DNA from: Desulfocapsaceae bacterium
GTDB lineage: Bacteria; Desulfobacterota; Desulfobulbia; Desulfobulbales; Desulfocapsaceae
NCBI GenBank assembly: GCA_031292275.1
Contig: JARLHL010000008.1
Span: forward strand, 42,177 to 106,176
Length of the DNA stretch: 64,000 nt
Direction of reading: 5' to 3'
The notes below the pieces were generated by a model that did not search any database, was not told where the DNA came from, and saw only the letters and a program-made list of their open reading frames with translations. The translations under genes and the position numbers were made by a program. Positions 1 to 8,961 of this stretch are shown here, piece after piece (positions within the stretch are counted from its first letter, which is position 1; every line of letters begins with the position of its first letter).

Positions 1-828
1 GCCGGTTTTTGAGACGCCCTCTCCGTAGATGATGTCGAACTCGGCAGATTTGAAGGGGGGCGCAACCTTATTCTTGACGACCTTGACCTTGGTCCTGTTG
101 CCGATAGCCTCCTGGCCGTCCTTGATCTGATTGATCTTCCTGATGTCAAGACGCAGGGATGAGTAGAATTTCAAAGCGTTGCCGCCGGTGGTGGTCTCCG
201 GATTGCCGAACATGACGCCAATTTTCATCCGGATCTGGTTGATGAATATCAGGACTGTATTGCTGCGATTGAGCACGCCGGTAAATTTTCGCATGGCCTG
301 GGACATGAGTCTGGCCTGCAGGCCGACATGGGCGTCGCCCACATTGCCGTCAATCTCTGCCCGGGGAACCAGGGCCGCCACCGAGTCAATGACAATCACA
401 TCGACCGCCCCCGAACGGATCAGGATCTCGGCGATTTCCAGGGCCTGCTCTCCGAAATCGGGTTGGGAGACCAGCAGGTTGTCGACATCGACGCCCAGAC
501 GTTCGGCATAGCTGGTATCCAGGGCATGCTCTGCGTCGATGAAGGCGGCGGTGCCGCCGTTTTTTTGGGACTCAGCGATAACATGCAGGGCCAGGGTGGT
601 CTTCCCCGAAGATTCGGGTCCGAATATTTCCGCCATCCGGCCTTTCGGGAACCCGCCTACCCCCAGGGCCAGGTCGAGGCTGAGAATGCCGGAGGAGATG
701 ACCGGTATACGCTCGGTGACGTGGGTGCCGAGACGCATGATGGAGCCTTTTCCGAACTGACGCTGTATCTGGCTGATTGCATTGTCGACGCTGCTTGATT
801 TGTCTTTCGTGGGATCACTTGCTGCCAT
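1..828 (-). CDS. recA: Recombinase RecA (partial, C-terminus outside window)
   Basis: RecA forms filaments on single-stranded DNA, drives strand exchange and triggers LexA self-cleavage. About 276 of the usual ~350 residues are visible. The N-terminus, the Walker A motif GPESSGKTT and the loop reading [12 protein letters not shown] are intact. The start ATG (826-828) has AGGAG about 5 bases upstream. The 3' end runs off the left edge. The gene lies 40 bp downstream of cinA on the same strand, the common cinA-recA order, so co-transcription with cinA, mtaB and mnmA is likely. I did not recognise a LexA box next to recA. Identification is secure from the conserved core. Confidence 0.97.
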   Translation of the reverse strand, partial: MAASDPTKDKSSSVDNAISQIQRQFGKGSIMRLGTHVTERIPVISSGILSLDLALGVGGFPKGRMAEIFGPESSGKTTLALHVIAESQKNGGTAAFIDAEHALDTSYAERLGVDVDNLLVSQPDFGEQALEIAEILIRSGAVDVIVIDSVAALVPRAEIDGNVGDAHVGLQARLMSQAMRKFTGVLNRSNTVLIFINQIRMKIGVMFGNPETTTGGNALKFYSSLRLDIRKINQIKDGQEAIGNRTKVKVVKNKVAPPFKSAEFDIIYGEGVSKTG

Positions 829-868
829 GGTTTCTCCTGAGAATATACGCGGGCCTTTTGGCCGGCGG

Positions 869-2152
869 TTATGAATTGATGCTCTCTTCTTGTAGCTTTA
901 CTGCCGGTTGCGCCGATCTTTCCAGCAGATATTTTCTGACCAGATTCATGCCGGTGAAGGCGCTGATCTCCTGTATCTGATCACGGCCACCGGAAAAGCT
1001 GAACCGGAATACCTGGCGGACATCCGGACTTACGAGGCTGAAAAAGACCGTTCCTACGGGTTTTGCGGCTGTCCCGCCATCGGGGCCTGCGATGCCGGTG
1101 ACTGAGAGACCGATATCCGCCCCCGTTTCCGACCGTATGCCTTCGGCCATGGCCGTCGCTACCTCGCCGCTCACGGCGCCAAGGGCCTGGAGGAGCTGCG
1201 CATCCACATGGAGAAAATGCGTTTTCAGGCTGTTGGAGTAGGCGGTCACCCCGCCCATGTAATAGTCGGAGCTGCCGGGGACGGTGGTGAGCCTGTGCGA
1301 AATCAGGCCGCCGGTACAGGATTCGGCCAGGGCCAGGGTCTTGCCAGAGCTGCGCAGCAGGGCGCCGACCACCTGTTCCATATTCTCCTGATCATGGCCG
1401 TAGACGGCGTCACCAAGGGCTGAGTCGACCTCCGTGCAGGCCTTGCGAAAGAGACGGTCGGAGCACCTGCCCTGTGTGTCCCTGATGATCAGGCTCAGAT
1501 GGACCTCGGGAAAGACCGGATAATAGCCGATGACTGCTTCCTCTGCCAGATTCAGGGAGTCTATCCGGGAATTCACCTCCATTTCTGACATGTCGAAGAT
1601 CTTGAAGAGCCTCCGGCAGGTGGACAGACGCCGGGACGGGTACCAGGTCGCCAGGCGCGGCAGTACGTGGTTGATGAGCAACTGTTCCATCTGCCGGGGG
1701 ATTCCCGGAAGAAAGAAGATCGGTTTGTTGTCGTGGATCAGCTGGTATCCCGCCATCCTGCCATGGGGGTTCAGGGCCTCGGCGCCCACCGGCAGCCAGG
1801 CGAGCTTTTCCAGAGGGCTGACCGGTGATCCCGAAATCTCGTCCAGATGGGCCCTGATCAGGGAAAGGATCTCCAGATTGGGCATGGTGGGGCGGTTGAG
1901 AGCCAGGGAGACGGCCTCATTGGTCAGATCATCATCCGTGGCGCCGAGGCCGCCGGTGACAATGACAAAGTCAACGCTGTCGATGGCCTGTTTCAAGGCT
2001 TCCCCGATCAGACTGGGGGAATCGCCTATGGTGTGCATGGCGTGGATTTCGTAGCCTGCCTCGAAGAGCTGGCGGGCCGCAAAACCGCTGGTGGTGTTTG
2101 CTATTCTTCCCGAAGTGAGTTCGTCGCCGATGGCTATGATTTCAACTTTCAT
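869..2152 (-). CDS. cinA: CinA-like protein (nicotinamide mononucleotide deamidase domain)
   Basis: This is a two-domain CinA protein of 427 residues. The N-terminal molybdopterin-binding-like domain (about 1-170, starting [15 protein letters not shown]) is fused to a C-terminal PncC-type domain (about 265-415, with ALAESCTGG). PncC-type domains deamidate nicotinamide mononucleotide in pyridine-nucleotide salvage, and CinA is tied to competence in some Gram-positives. I chose the ATG at 2150-2152 because the family starts with [11 protein letters not shown]; an ATG 30 bases upstream would only add a non-conserved tail. The start overlaps the end of mtaB by 11 bp, which suggests translational coupling. 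recA follows. Confidence 0.93.
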   Translation of the reverse strand: MKVEIIAIGDELTSGRIANTTSGFAARQLFEAGYEIHAMHTIGDSPSLIGEALKQAIDSVDFVIVTGGLGATDDDLTNEAVSLALNRPTMPNLEILSLIRAHLDEISGSPVSPLEKLAWLPVGAEALNPHGRMAGYQLIHDNKPIFFLPGIPRQMEQLLINHVLPRLATWYPSRRLSTCRRLFKIFDMSEMEVNSRIDSLNLAEEAVIGYYPVFPEVHLSLIIRDTQGRCSDRLFRKACTEVDSALGDAVYGHDQENMEQVVGALLRSSGKTLALAESCTGGLISHRLTTVPGSSDYYMGGVTAYSNSLKTHFLHVDAQLLQALGAVSGEVATAMAEGIRSETGADIGLSVTGIAGPDGGTAAKPVGTVFFSLVSPDVRQVFRFSFSGGRDQIQEISAFTGMNLVRKYLLERSAQPAVKLQEESINS

Positions 2153-3470
2153 TGCATCCCTGTATATGTTTCCCGATGACATTCGTATCTGAGATCTCCT
2201 GAAGCTCTACCAGAACAAGGGTGTTTATCATGGTCTCATCCCCAGGCAGACAGACGGGGATATAATTATCTGTAAACCCCTTCAGCATTCCCTTCGAATC
2301 ACGTTTTCCCTCCACCAGAACCTGCCGTCTTGTGCCCAGGTGCCGTGAATAGAATGCGGCCTTCTTTTGCTCTCCCAGGGCCCGCAGGCGGGCAACCCGC
2401 TCATCCTTCACCGCTTTGGCGACCTGCTCCTTTAAGGTGGAGGCAACCGTCCCCGGCCTCTTGGAGTAAGGAAAGACATGGAGGTAGGTACAGGCCAGAT
2501 CCCTGAGGAAGGATTCGGTGTTGGCAAAATGCCTCTCGGTCTCGCCCGGAAAGCCAACCAGGACATCGATGCCGATGGCCGCATCGGGGATATCGCGCAG
2601 GCAGGTGTTGACGATTGCCGCGAAGTCACTGGTCCTGTAGCGTCTGTTCATCCGGCTGAGGATCTCGTCATCGCCGCTCTGCAGGGGGATGTGGAGGTGG
2701 GGCATGAAATTGCTCCGTTCAGCCATCAGCCTCAGCAGTTCGGGCTGGATCTCCAGGGGTTCAATGGAACTCAGGCGATAGCGTACCCCGGGAGTTGCGG
2801 CGCAAAGCTCCTGTAGAAGGGCGGCAATATCTTTGCCCTCTTTGAGGTCCCTGCCGTACATGCCGGTATGAATCCCTGTAACCACGATCTCCTTATGTCC
2901 CTCCCCGGCGAAAATTTCCGCCTGGCGAAGGACCTCACCTGCGGCCAGGCTGCGGCTGGGACCGCGGGTATAGGGGACGATGCAGTAGGTGCAGTAGCTG
3001 TTGCAGCCGTCCTGCACCCGGAGAAAGGCCCTGGTCCTGTCATTGAAACGCCGGACGGGCAAAGGGCAGATTTCGGTCTTCCTGAGGATCTTGCCCATGA
3101 GCATCGAGAGGTCGCAACTCTTTTCCTGCAGGGCGGTATCGACCAGGAGGTGCTTGTTGCCGTTGCCGACGATGCAGACCTGGCTGTCCCGCAGTTCCTC
3201 CATATCGATGAGTTCCTGGGCCGCCATCTGGGCATGGCAGCCGGTGATGACGATCTTGGCTCCGGGGCTTGTTCGTGCCGCCTTGCGGATAAGCTGCCGG
3301 GACTGCGCCCCCGCCTTACCGGTAACGGTGCAGGTATTTATGACTATGACGTCGGCGGGCTGGCCAAAGGCGACAAGAGCACATCCCCGCAGCTCAAACT
3401 CGCTCTGGAAGGAGGCGGATTCGAACTGGTTGATCTTGCAGCCCAGAGTGGTGATGGCGATTCTCTTCAT
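2142..3470 (-). CDS. mtaB: tRNA (N6-L-threonylcarbamoyladenosine(37)-C2)-methylthiotransferase MtaB
   Basis: This radical-SAM methylthiotransferase adds a methylthio group to t6A37 of tRNAs reading ANN codons. All six expected cluster cysteines are visible. Cys11, Cys47 and Cys78 lie in the N-terminal MTTase domain, and Cys156, Cys160 and Cys163 form the radical-SAM CxxxCxxC motif in CNSYCTYC. A C-terminal TRAM domain covers about 375-435. The start MKRIAITTLGCKINQFE is typical of MtaB rather than MiaB or RimO, and the length of 442 residues fits. It lies 46 bp downstream of mnmA, another tRNA sulfur-modification gene, and overlaps cinA. Confidence 0.93.
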   Translation of the reverse strand: MKRIAITTLGCKINQFESASFQSEFELRGCALVAFGQPADVIVINTCTVTGKAGAQSRQLIRKAARTSPGAKIVITGCHAQMAAQELIDMEELRDSQVCIVGNGNKHLLVDTALQEKSCDLSMLMGKILRKTEICPLPVRRFNDRTRAFLRVQDGCNSYCTYCIVPYTRGPSRSLAAGEVLRQAEIFAGEGHKEIVVTGIHTGMYGRDLKEGKDIAALLQELCAATPGVRYRLSSIEPLEIQPELLRLMAERSNFMPHLHIPLQSGDDEILSRMNRRYRTSDFAAIVNTCLRDIPDAAIGIDVLVGFPGETERHFANTESFLRDLACTYLHVFPYSKRPGTVASTLKEQVAKAVKDERVARLRALGEQKKAAFYSRHLGTRRQVLVEGKRDSKGMLKGFTDNYIPVCLPGDETMINTLVLVELQEISDTNVIGKHIQGCNES

Positions 3471-3516
3471 GTTCCAGGTGTCTTAAATATATTCCGTATC
3501 AGCAGTCAGGGTATGG

Positions 3517-4554
3517 TCAACGCAGTATCTCCCCTGCGCCTACGACCTCGTCGCCTGTATAAATCACCGCGAATTGTCCGGGGGTGACTGCACGCTGCCT
3601 TTCCGCAAAGGCGAGCTCATAACAATCCTGATCAAGCCTCCTGAGTACCGCTGTCGCGCCCCGATGGCTGTAGCGGATCCGGACTGTATACTCAATCTCT
3701 TCAGCGGCTGGCCTGCCTGCAGTCCAGTGGAGGTTCCCGATCCGGATCCGGCCGCTGTATAAATCATCCTCCTTGCCGACAATAATCCTGTTGCCTTCCG
3801 CCTCGACGGCCAGGACATACCAGGGGGTGGCATCGGGAAGGCCCAGACCCCTGCGCTGACCGATGGTATAGCGGAACAGCCCCCTGTGGGTGCCGATTTG
3901 CCGCCCGTCCCTGGTCATCACAGGGCCGGGGACTGTTTTTTCCGGCAGGAGCCTTGCCAGATAATCCCCCGCGCTTTCCCGGCCAAGAAAGCAGATGTCC
4001 TGGCTCTCCTGCCTGCGAAAATCCGCAAAGCCATGCCGTTCCATCAGGAGATATGTCTCCTCCTTACGCATGGCGCCAAGCGGAAAAAGCACGCGGCTCA
4101 ATTGCTGCTGGTTCAGCCTGGCCAGGAAGTAGGACTGATCCTTTTTCCTGTCGGTCCCCGCCAGCAGACGATACCGTCCGCAGTCCTCGTGCACCCTGGC
4201 GTAATGGCCGGTGGCGACGAGGTCCATGTCCGCTGCCAGCATGGCCTCCATAAAGAGGCCGAATTTTATCTCCCCGTTACAGACCATACAGGGGTTGGGC
4301 GTCAGTCCGGCAAAATATCTCCCGGAAAAATAGGAGAGTACCTTGTCTTTAAATTGTCGTTTCAGATCAATAATATCAAGATGAATTCCTATACGGTCCG
4401 CACGCTCTTGCGCAAGTTCTTTCTGCCGGGCGATATCAGGCTGGGCCAGCTCCATGAAAAAACCGCGGACCTCGCAGTCTGCCTTCAGGATGAGGGCGCA
4501 GGCGGTGGAATCGACTCCGCCGCTCATGGCGACGCCTACCCGTTTTCTTTTCAC
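3517..4554 (-). CDS. mnmA: tRNA-specific 2-thiouridylase MnmA
   Basis: MnmA transfers sulfur to U34 of the Lys, Glu and Gln tRNAs using ATP and a persulfide relay. The PP-loop SGGVDS is at residues 11-16. The catalytic cysteine pair sits in NPCMVCN (Cys89) and SQDICF (Cys188). At 345 residues it is slightly shorter than the E. coli enzyme (368). The start is GTG (4552-4554) behind AGGAGGG, only about 3 bases away. It is the first gene of the mnmA-mtaB-cinA-recA run, and the divergent U32 gene begins 88 bp away. Confidence 0.95.
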   Translation of the reverse strand: MKRKRVGVAMSGGVDSTACALILKADCEVRGFFMELAQPDIARQKELAQERADRIGIHLDIIDLKRQFKDKVLSYFSGRYFAGLTPNPCMVCNGEIKFGLFMEAMLAADMDLVATGHYARVHEDCGRYRLLAGTDRKKDQSYFLARLNQQQLSRVLFPLGAMRKEETYLLMERHGFADFRRQESQDICFLGRESAGDYLARLLPEKTVPGPVMTRDGRQIGTHRGLFRYTIGQRRGLGLPDATPWYVLAVEAEGNRIIVGKEDDLYSGRIRIGNLHWTAGRPAAEEIEYTVRIRYSHRGATAVLRRLDQDCYELAFAERQRAVTPGQFAVIYTGDEVVGAGEILR

Positions 4555-4604
4555 TGCCCTCCTTGCAATCCCCTGCAGGGTAATTATTACATCAGGATAA
4601 TTTT

Positions 4605-4634
4605 TTTACAAATAGACAAACAATACTGTACAAT
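4605..4634 (+). promoter_or_regulatory. Candidate sigma-70 promoter of the U32 gene
   Basis: TTTACA (4605-4610) and TACAAT (4629-4634) are spaced by 18 bp. Transcription would start within a few bases of the ATG at 4643, so the mRNA may be leaderless. No Shine-Dalgarno sequence is visible before that ATG. Confidence 0.4.
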
Positions 4635-4642
4635 AACCGACC

Positions 4643-5923
4643 ATGCGTGAAAAAGAAAGGAACAATGGGGGCCCGGTTGCCATCCCGGAACTGCTTGCTC
4701 CCGCCGGCAATTTTGAAAAACTGGTGACGGCGATCCATTATGGCGCCGATGCGGTTTATCTGGGCGGCCGGTCCTTCAGTCTGCGGGCCAAGGCCGGCAA
4801 TTTTGATCCCGATCAGATGCGGGATGCAATCGCCTACGCCCATGCCCGTCGGGTCAAAGTCTATGTGACCGTCAATATCCTTGCCCATAATCGGGACCTT
4901 GCGGAATTGGACGCCTCTCTTCTTACCCTCCGGGACCTGGGAGCGGACGGAGTGATCGTTTCCGATCCCGGCGTCCTTGCCAGGGTGAAAGCCCTCATCC
5001 CGGCAATGAGTATTCATCTCTCCACCCAGGCCAACATCACCAACTACGCCGCCGCCGCATTCTGGGCAGGCCAAGGGGCAAAGCGCCTGAATCTGGCCCG
5101 TGAGCTGTCCCTGTCCGAGGTCCGGGAGATCAGGGAAAAGGTGGGTTGTGAACTGGAGGTCTTTGTGCATGGTGCGCTCTGCATCTCCTATTCGGGTCGC
5201 TGCATGTTGTCGAATTATATGACGGAGCGGGATGCAAACCAGGGCAATTGTGCCCATCCCTGCCGCTACAGCTACGCCCTCATCGAAGAAAAGCGTCCCG
5301 GACAGTATTTTCCGGTGGAGGAGGATGAGCGGGGGACGTACATTTTTAATTCCAAGGACCTCTGCCTGCTGGAGGTGCTGCCGGAACTGGTGGCGGCGGG
5401 TGTCGATTCGCTGAAGATCGAGGGACGGATGAAATCGATCTTCTATGTCGGCGGGGTGGTGCGGATCTACCGGGCGGCCCTGGATTATCTGCGGAGTCTG
5501 CCGGCAGAGGCTTGGGCCGATCCGGCGGCGATCAGGCTGCCGGAGGTCTTTATGGACGAGATCGTCAAGACCGGCACCAGGGGAACCACAGAGAACTTTA
5601 TCCGCCGGCGTCCCGGCAGCCGGGAGATGCTCTACGCGACTGCGCGGGCGCTGCAGCCGGCCGAACCGGTGGCGGTGGTCCGCCGGGCGGGGGATCCTCT
5701 GCTGGTCGAAGTCAGGAATGTGCTTACGACAGGCGAGCAGATAGGATATATGGCAGCAGGGGCAGAGGTGACTGCCGTCACCGTCCTGGCGATGTGCAAT
5801 GAGAAGGGAGAGGCTGTCAGCAGGGCAAATCCAGGCAACAGGGTCTTCCTGACCACCGTACCTGCGCTTGATCGTGCACAGGACAACGGAATACTGCGCC
5901 GGGAGAAGCAGGACGGCATCTGA
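4643..5923 (+). CDS. Peptidase U32 family protein (TrhP/RlhA-like)
   Basis: U32 proteins were first called collagenase-like peptidases. The characterised bacterial members TrhP and RlhA instead hydroxylate tRNA wobble uridine or 23S rRNA in a prephenate-dependent pathway. The protein has 426 residues. The N-terminus IPELLAPAGNFEKL and the signature block HGALCISYSGRC followed by NCAHPCR are clear, giving the cysteine set that binds an iron-sulfur cluster in TrhP. The C-terminal domain covers about 330-420. It diverges from mnmA, so a role in tRNA modification fits the context but is not shown. No ribosome-binding site precedes the ATG. Confidence 0.88.
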   Translation: MREKERNNGGPVAIPELLAPAGNFEKLVTAIHYGADAVYLGGRSFSLRAKAGNFDPDQMRDAIAYAHARRVKVYVTVNILAHNRDLAELDASLLTLRDLGADGVIVSDPGVLARVKALIPAMSIHLSTQANITNYAAAAFWAGQGAKRLNLARELSLSEVREIREKVGCELEVFVHGALCISYSGRCMLSNYMTERDANQGNCAHPCRYSYALIEEKRPGQYFPVEEDERGTYIFNSKDLCLLEVLPELVAAGVDSLKIEGRMKSIFYVGGVVRIYRAALDYLRSLPAEAWADPAAIRLPEVFMDEIVKTGTRGTTENFIRRRPGSREMLYATARALQPAEPVAVVRRAGDPLLVEVRNVLTTGEQIGYMAAGAEVTAVTVLAMCNEKGEAVSRANPGNRVFLTTVPALDRAQDNGILRREKQDGI

Positions 5924-5940
5924 CTGCCCGCTTCTCCCGG
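5899..5940. repeat. 11-bp perfect inverted repeat across the U32 stop codon
   Basis: CCGGGAGAAGC (5899-5909) is exactly complementary to 5930-5940, with a 20-base loop containing the stop codon. No T-tract follows on either strand, so it is more likely an mRNA 3' hairpin than a classical terminator. Confidence 0.4.
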
Positions 5941-5998
5941 ATGGGTCATCATAATGAAAGTCTTCCTGACACGCGGGTTTGCGCGTCAAGGGCACAGC

Positions 5999-7510
5999 TT
6001 ATTTCCTTCCGGCGATCTCCTTCTGCCAGAAGGCGGGACCGGTCTTGTGGATGGCCTCACCTCGACAGTCCACAGCCACCGTTACCGGCATGTCTTCGAC
6101 TTCGAACTCGTAGATGGCCTCCATGCCCAGGTCGGCGAAGGCCACGGTTCGGGCCTTTTTAATGGCCTTGGAGACCAGATAGGCGGCGCCGCCGACGGCC
6201 ATCAGATAGACGGCCCCGTGCTTCTTGATTGAGGCGATGGTGGCGTCACCCCGCTCGGACTTGCCGATCATGCCCATGAGACCAGCCTTCTCCAGCATCA
6301 TATCGGTATACTTGTCCATGCGGGTGGAGGTCGTGGGGCCTGCCGGTCCGACCACTTCATCGCCCACCGGATCGACCGGTCCGACGTAATAAATAAAGCG
6401 GCCTTTGAAGTCGACGCCCTCGGGGAGGGGCTTGCCTTCGGCATAGAGTCCCTGGATGCGCTTATGGGCTGCGTCGCGGCCGGTGAGGATCTTGCCGTTG
6501 AGCAGCAGGGTCTCACCGGTCTTCCAGGAGGCGATATCCTCTTTGGTCAGCGATTCGATGAAGACCCTTTTGACATCTGCACCGGCCTCAAGGCTGATCT
6601 CCGGCCATTCTTCGATTTTGGGCGGGGTCAGCACTGCCGGACCGCTGCCGTCGAGTTTGAAATGGATGTGGCGGGTGGCTGCGCAGTTGGGGATCATGGC
6701 CACAGGCAGGGAGGCGGCATGGGTGGGGTAATCGCGGATGCGGACATCGAGTACGGTCGTGAGTCCTCCCAGTCCCTGAGCGCCGATGCCCAGACTGTTG
6801 ACGGCATTGTAGATCTCAATGCGCAGCTCTTCGATCTTGTTAGCCGGGCCTCGTTTGAGGAGATCGGGCATGTCGACCGGCTCCATCAGGGATTCCTTGG
6901 CCAGCATCATCGCCTTGTCAACAGTGCCGCCGATGCCGATTCCCAGGATACCCGGAGGACACCAGCCGGCACCCATCAGGGGCATGGTTTTTTTCACCCA
7001 TTCTACAATTGAATCGCTGGGGTTGAGCATGACGGATTTGGTTTTATTCTCCGAGCCGCCCCCTTTGGCGGCGATGAAGACCTCCAGTCCGTCCCCGGGG
7101 ACTATCTCCGTATAGACAACGGCAGGGGTGTTGTCTTTGGTATTCTTTCGGTCTGAGGCCGGTGAGGCGACCACGGACAGGCGCAGGGGGTTCTTGGGGT
7201 TCTTGTAAGCGCGGCGGACTCCCTCGTTTACCATTTCCTGGACGGTAATGTCGGTGTCCAGCTGGCATTGCATGCCGATCTTGACGAAGGCGGTGACAAT
7301 ACCGGTGTCCTGACAGATCGGACGGTGGCCGATGGCGGCCATCCGCGAGTTGATCAGGATCTGGCCGATGGCGTCCTTTGCCGCTTTATTCTCCTCACGG
7401 AGGTAGGCGGCATGCATGGCCCTGACGAAATCCACGGGATGGTAATAAGAGATAAACTGCAGGCTGTCGGCAATGGAATCGATAAAATCATCTTTTTTGA
7501 TAGTTCTCAT
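5999..7510 (-). CDS. Class I fumarate hydratase (fused alpha and beta domains)
   Basis: Class I fumarases interconvert fumarate and malate with an oxygen-labile [4Fe-4S] cluster. The 503-residue protein joins the alpha part (about 1-285) and the beta part (about 300-500), as in FumA. Candidate cluster cysteines lie in RPICQDTG, GWCPPGILG and IPNCAATRH. The C-terminal half carries GPTTSTRMDKY, typical of the beta domain. It stands alone in minus orientation, convergent with the U32 gene. A second, unrelated class II fumarase-type gene lies at 55298-56680. L(+)-tartrate dehydratase is a related alternative, but the fused length favours fumarase. Confidence 0.92.
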   Translation of the reverse strand: MRTIKKDDFIDSIADSLQFISYYHPVDFVRAMHAAYLREENKAAKDAIGQILINSRMAAIGHRPICQDTGIVTAFVKIGMQCQLDTDITVQEMVNEGVRRAYKNPKNPLRLSVVASPASDRKNTKDNTPAVVYTEIVPGDGLEVFIAAKGGGSENKTKSVMLNPSDSIVEWVKKTMPLMGAGWCPPGILGIGIGGTVDKAMMLAKESLMEPVDMPDLLKRGPANKIEELRIEIYNAVNSLGIGAQGLGGLTTVLDVRIRDYPTHAASLPVAMIPNCAATRHIHFKLDGSGPAVLTPPKIEEWPEISLEAGADVKRVFIESLTKEDIASWKTGETLLLNGKILTGRDAAHKRIQGLYAEGKPLPEGVDFKGRFIYYVGPVDPVGDEVVGPAGPTTSTRMDKYTDMMLEKAGLMGMIGKSERGDATIASIKKHGAVYLMAVGGAAYLVSKAIKKARTVAFADLGMEAIYEFEVEDMPVTVAVDCRGEAIHKTGPAFWQKEIAGRK

Positions 7511-7849
7511 GAGATAACCTCGGTTTGTGTTATTGAGGCAGTCCTGATGAAAGAGTCTTCTGCCGGTTCACTCAGTATTGCAAAAAAAAAATCATACCCC
7601 CGGCCTGCCTGCGCCGGCGGTACAATTTTCGCGTCCTTTGCTGCCCGGAATCTCTCCTCATTCAAGGTCGCCATTAGTGGATACCCTGTCGCTGTGAAGC
7701 TGTTTGTGGTTCTGTAACTTTGTTATCGTTCTTTTATTGTTGTGTTGTTTGATTTTTTAGAATAATCCAGATTGAAGAAATATGGAAGCAGTAACGAGTG
7801 TAAATTCTGCGCATCAGCGTGCTGCCCGCAGGTGACGGCGAGGTCCGGA
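7511..7849. other. Gene-poor 339-bp gap
   Basis: This gap lies between the fumarase start and the end of the hexapeptide-repeat gene. A weak minus-strand terminator candidate is present: a 5-bp stem (7600-7604 with 7613-7617) followed, after about nine bases, by a run of T on the minus strand (7582-7590). A plus-strand reading frame from ATG 7547 to 7717 (56 codons) has a GAGG 8 bases upstream, but nothing recognisable in its sequence. I do not call it a gene. Confidence 0.3.
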
Positions 7850-8653
7850 TTAACGGATAATGGTCTTTGGGGGGTGATAACCTGCCTTGGCGGTGGCGTT
7901 CGGCATAAGGAAGGAGTTTTTGCCGATGATGGTACCGGGATTTGTCACGGAATTACAGCCTGTCTGGGTCTCATCCCCGAGAATCGCGCCCAGCTTTCTT
8001 CTGCCGGTATCGATGAGGCCCTCTTCAGTCCTGATGGTGACGTTGCCGGGGAGAAACCGGAGGTTGGCGAATTTGGTCCCGGCCCCCAGGTTGGTGTTTT
8101 CCCCCAGGATGGAATCCCCCAGATAGGCAAAATGTCCGGCCTTGGCATTATCTAAAAAGATGGAGTGTTTAATCTCCGTGGTATGCCCGAGCACGCAGCC
8201 TTTGCCGGTAAGACAGTAGCCGCGCAGATAAGCGCCCTGGCGCACCTCGGTCTGATCGCCGATGATGGCCGGGGATTTGATCATGGCACCGCTTTCGACA
8301 AGCACTCCTCTCCCCAGTCTGATCTGTCGGCCCATGAAGACGGATCCGGCCATGATCACCGTGGCACCGGCAAGTTCTCTTCCCTCTCTGCAGACGGAGA
8401 GTTTCCCCTTTGTCGTGTCACCGTATGTGATTTCAAGCGACGCTGCCTCCAGGAACGCATCCTCATACAGGACCACCGTTTGCGTCAGGGGGACTCCCTC
8501 CTGTATCAGACCGGAGCGATAGAGGACGGGATAGGACAGGGAGTTCATGTACTCCTTCAGAGAATTGAGGGCTGACCAGACAAAGTCGTTCAGAGGGAAT
8601 ATTTCGGCATGGGGAAAATCCGACAGGGTGAAAAAGTTCCCGGTATTTAACAT
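7850..8653 (-). CDS. Left-handed beta-helix acyltransferase-like protein (GlmU C-domain type)
   Basis: The 267-residue protein has an N-terminal segment without recognised function (about 1-75). A run of hexapeptide repeats then forms a left-handed beta-helix. It contains KAGHFAYLGDSILGENTNLGAG, very close in layout to the acetyltransferase half of GlmU. Such domains acetylate or guard sugar-1-phosphates. A nucleotidyltransferase domain is absent, so a complete GlmU is ruled out. I chose ATG 8651-8653 because GGAG lies 7 bases upstream; the ATG two codons earlier sits too close to it. It diverges from lon. The substrate is unknown. Confidence 0.75.
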   Translation of the reverse strand: MLNTGNFFTLSDFPHAEIFPLNDFVWSALNSLKEYMNSLSYPVLYRSGLIQEGVPLTQTVVLYEDAFLEAASLEITYGDTTKGKLSVCREGRELAGATVIMAGSVFMGRQIRLGRGVLVESGAMIKSPAIIGDQTEVRQGAYLRGYCLTGKGCVLGHTTEIKHSIFLDNAKAGHFAYLGDSILGENTNLGAGTKFANLRFLPGNVTIRTEEGLIDTGRRKLGAILGDETQTGCNSVTNPGTIIGKNSFLMPNATAKAGYHPPKTIIR

Positions 8654-8760
8654 ACTCATTCTCCGAAGAAAAATATGAATAAGGGCGTATAGAAGGTCTG
8701 TGAAGAAAGACAGTATGGTGGAATTGTGCCGAGAGTTCAAGAAAAAATAGCAGGTGGTGA

Positions 8761-8776
8761 ATAAGCTTGCGCTTAT
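8761..8776. repeat. Small palindrome in the lon upstream region
   Basis: ATAAGC and GCTTAT flank a TTGC loop between the divergent hexapeptide-repeat gene and lon. It could be an operator or a short hairpin; no known regulator site was recognised. Confidence 0.3.
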
Positions 8777-8821
8777 CATCTTGACTTCATATAAGGCAGT
8801 GTTTAGCTTTTTCCAACTTTT

Positions 8822-8849
8822 TTGATAAATTAAAGATTGTGTATATAAT
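8822..8849 (+). promoter_or_regulatory. Sigma-70-type promoter of lon
   Basis: TTGATA (8822-8827) and a perfect TATAAT (8844-8849) are spaced by 16 bp. The predicted transcript start near 8856 gives a leader of about 100 bases to the GTG start at 8962. Confidence 0.65.
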
Positions 8850-8961
8850 ACGAATACAGGGGCGACTATACCGGATTAGGGGGTGAGTTTCTCAAATGCT
8901 GGGTGGTCAGCCGCAAGAATGTATTGTCACGGCAGGCCATCATTTCTGTCAGGAGGTCTTT

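Noticed and set aside
4592..5995. 467-codon open frame antisense to the U32 gene
   Set aside because: It is the mirror of a strongly conserved gene, with no family motifs and a composition expected from antisense reading.
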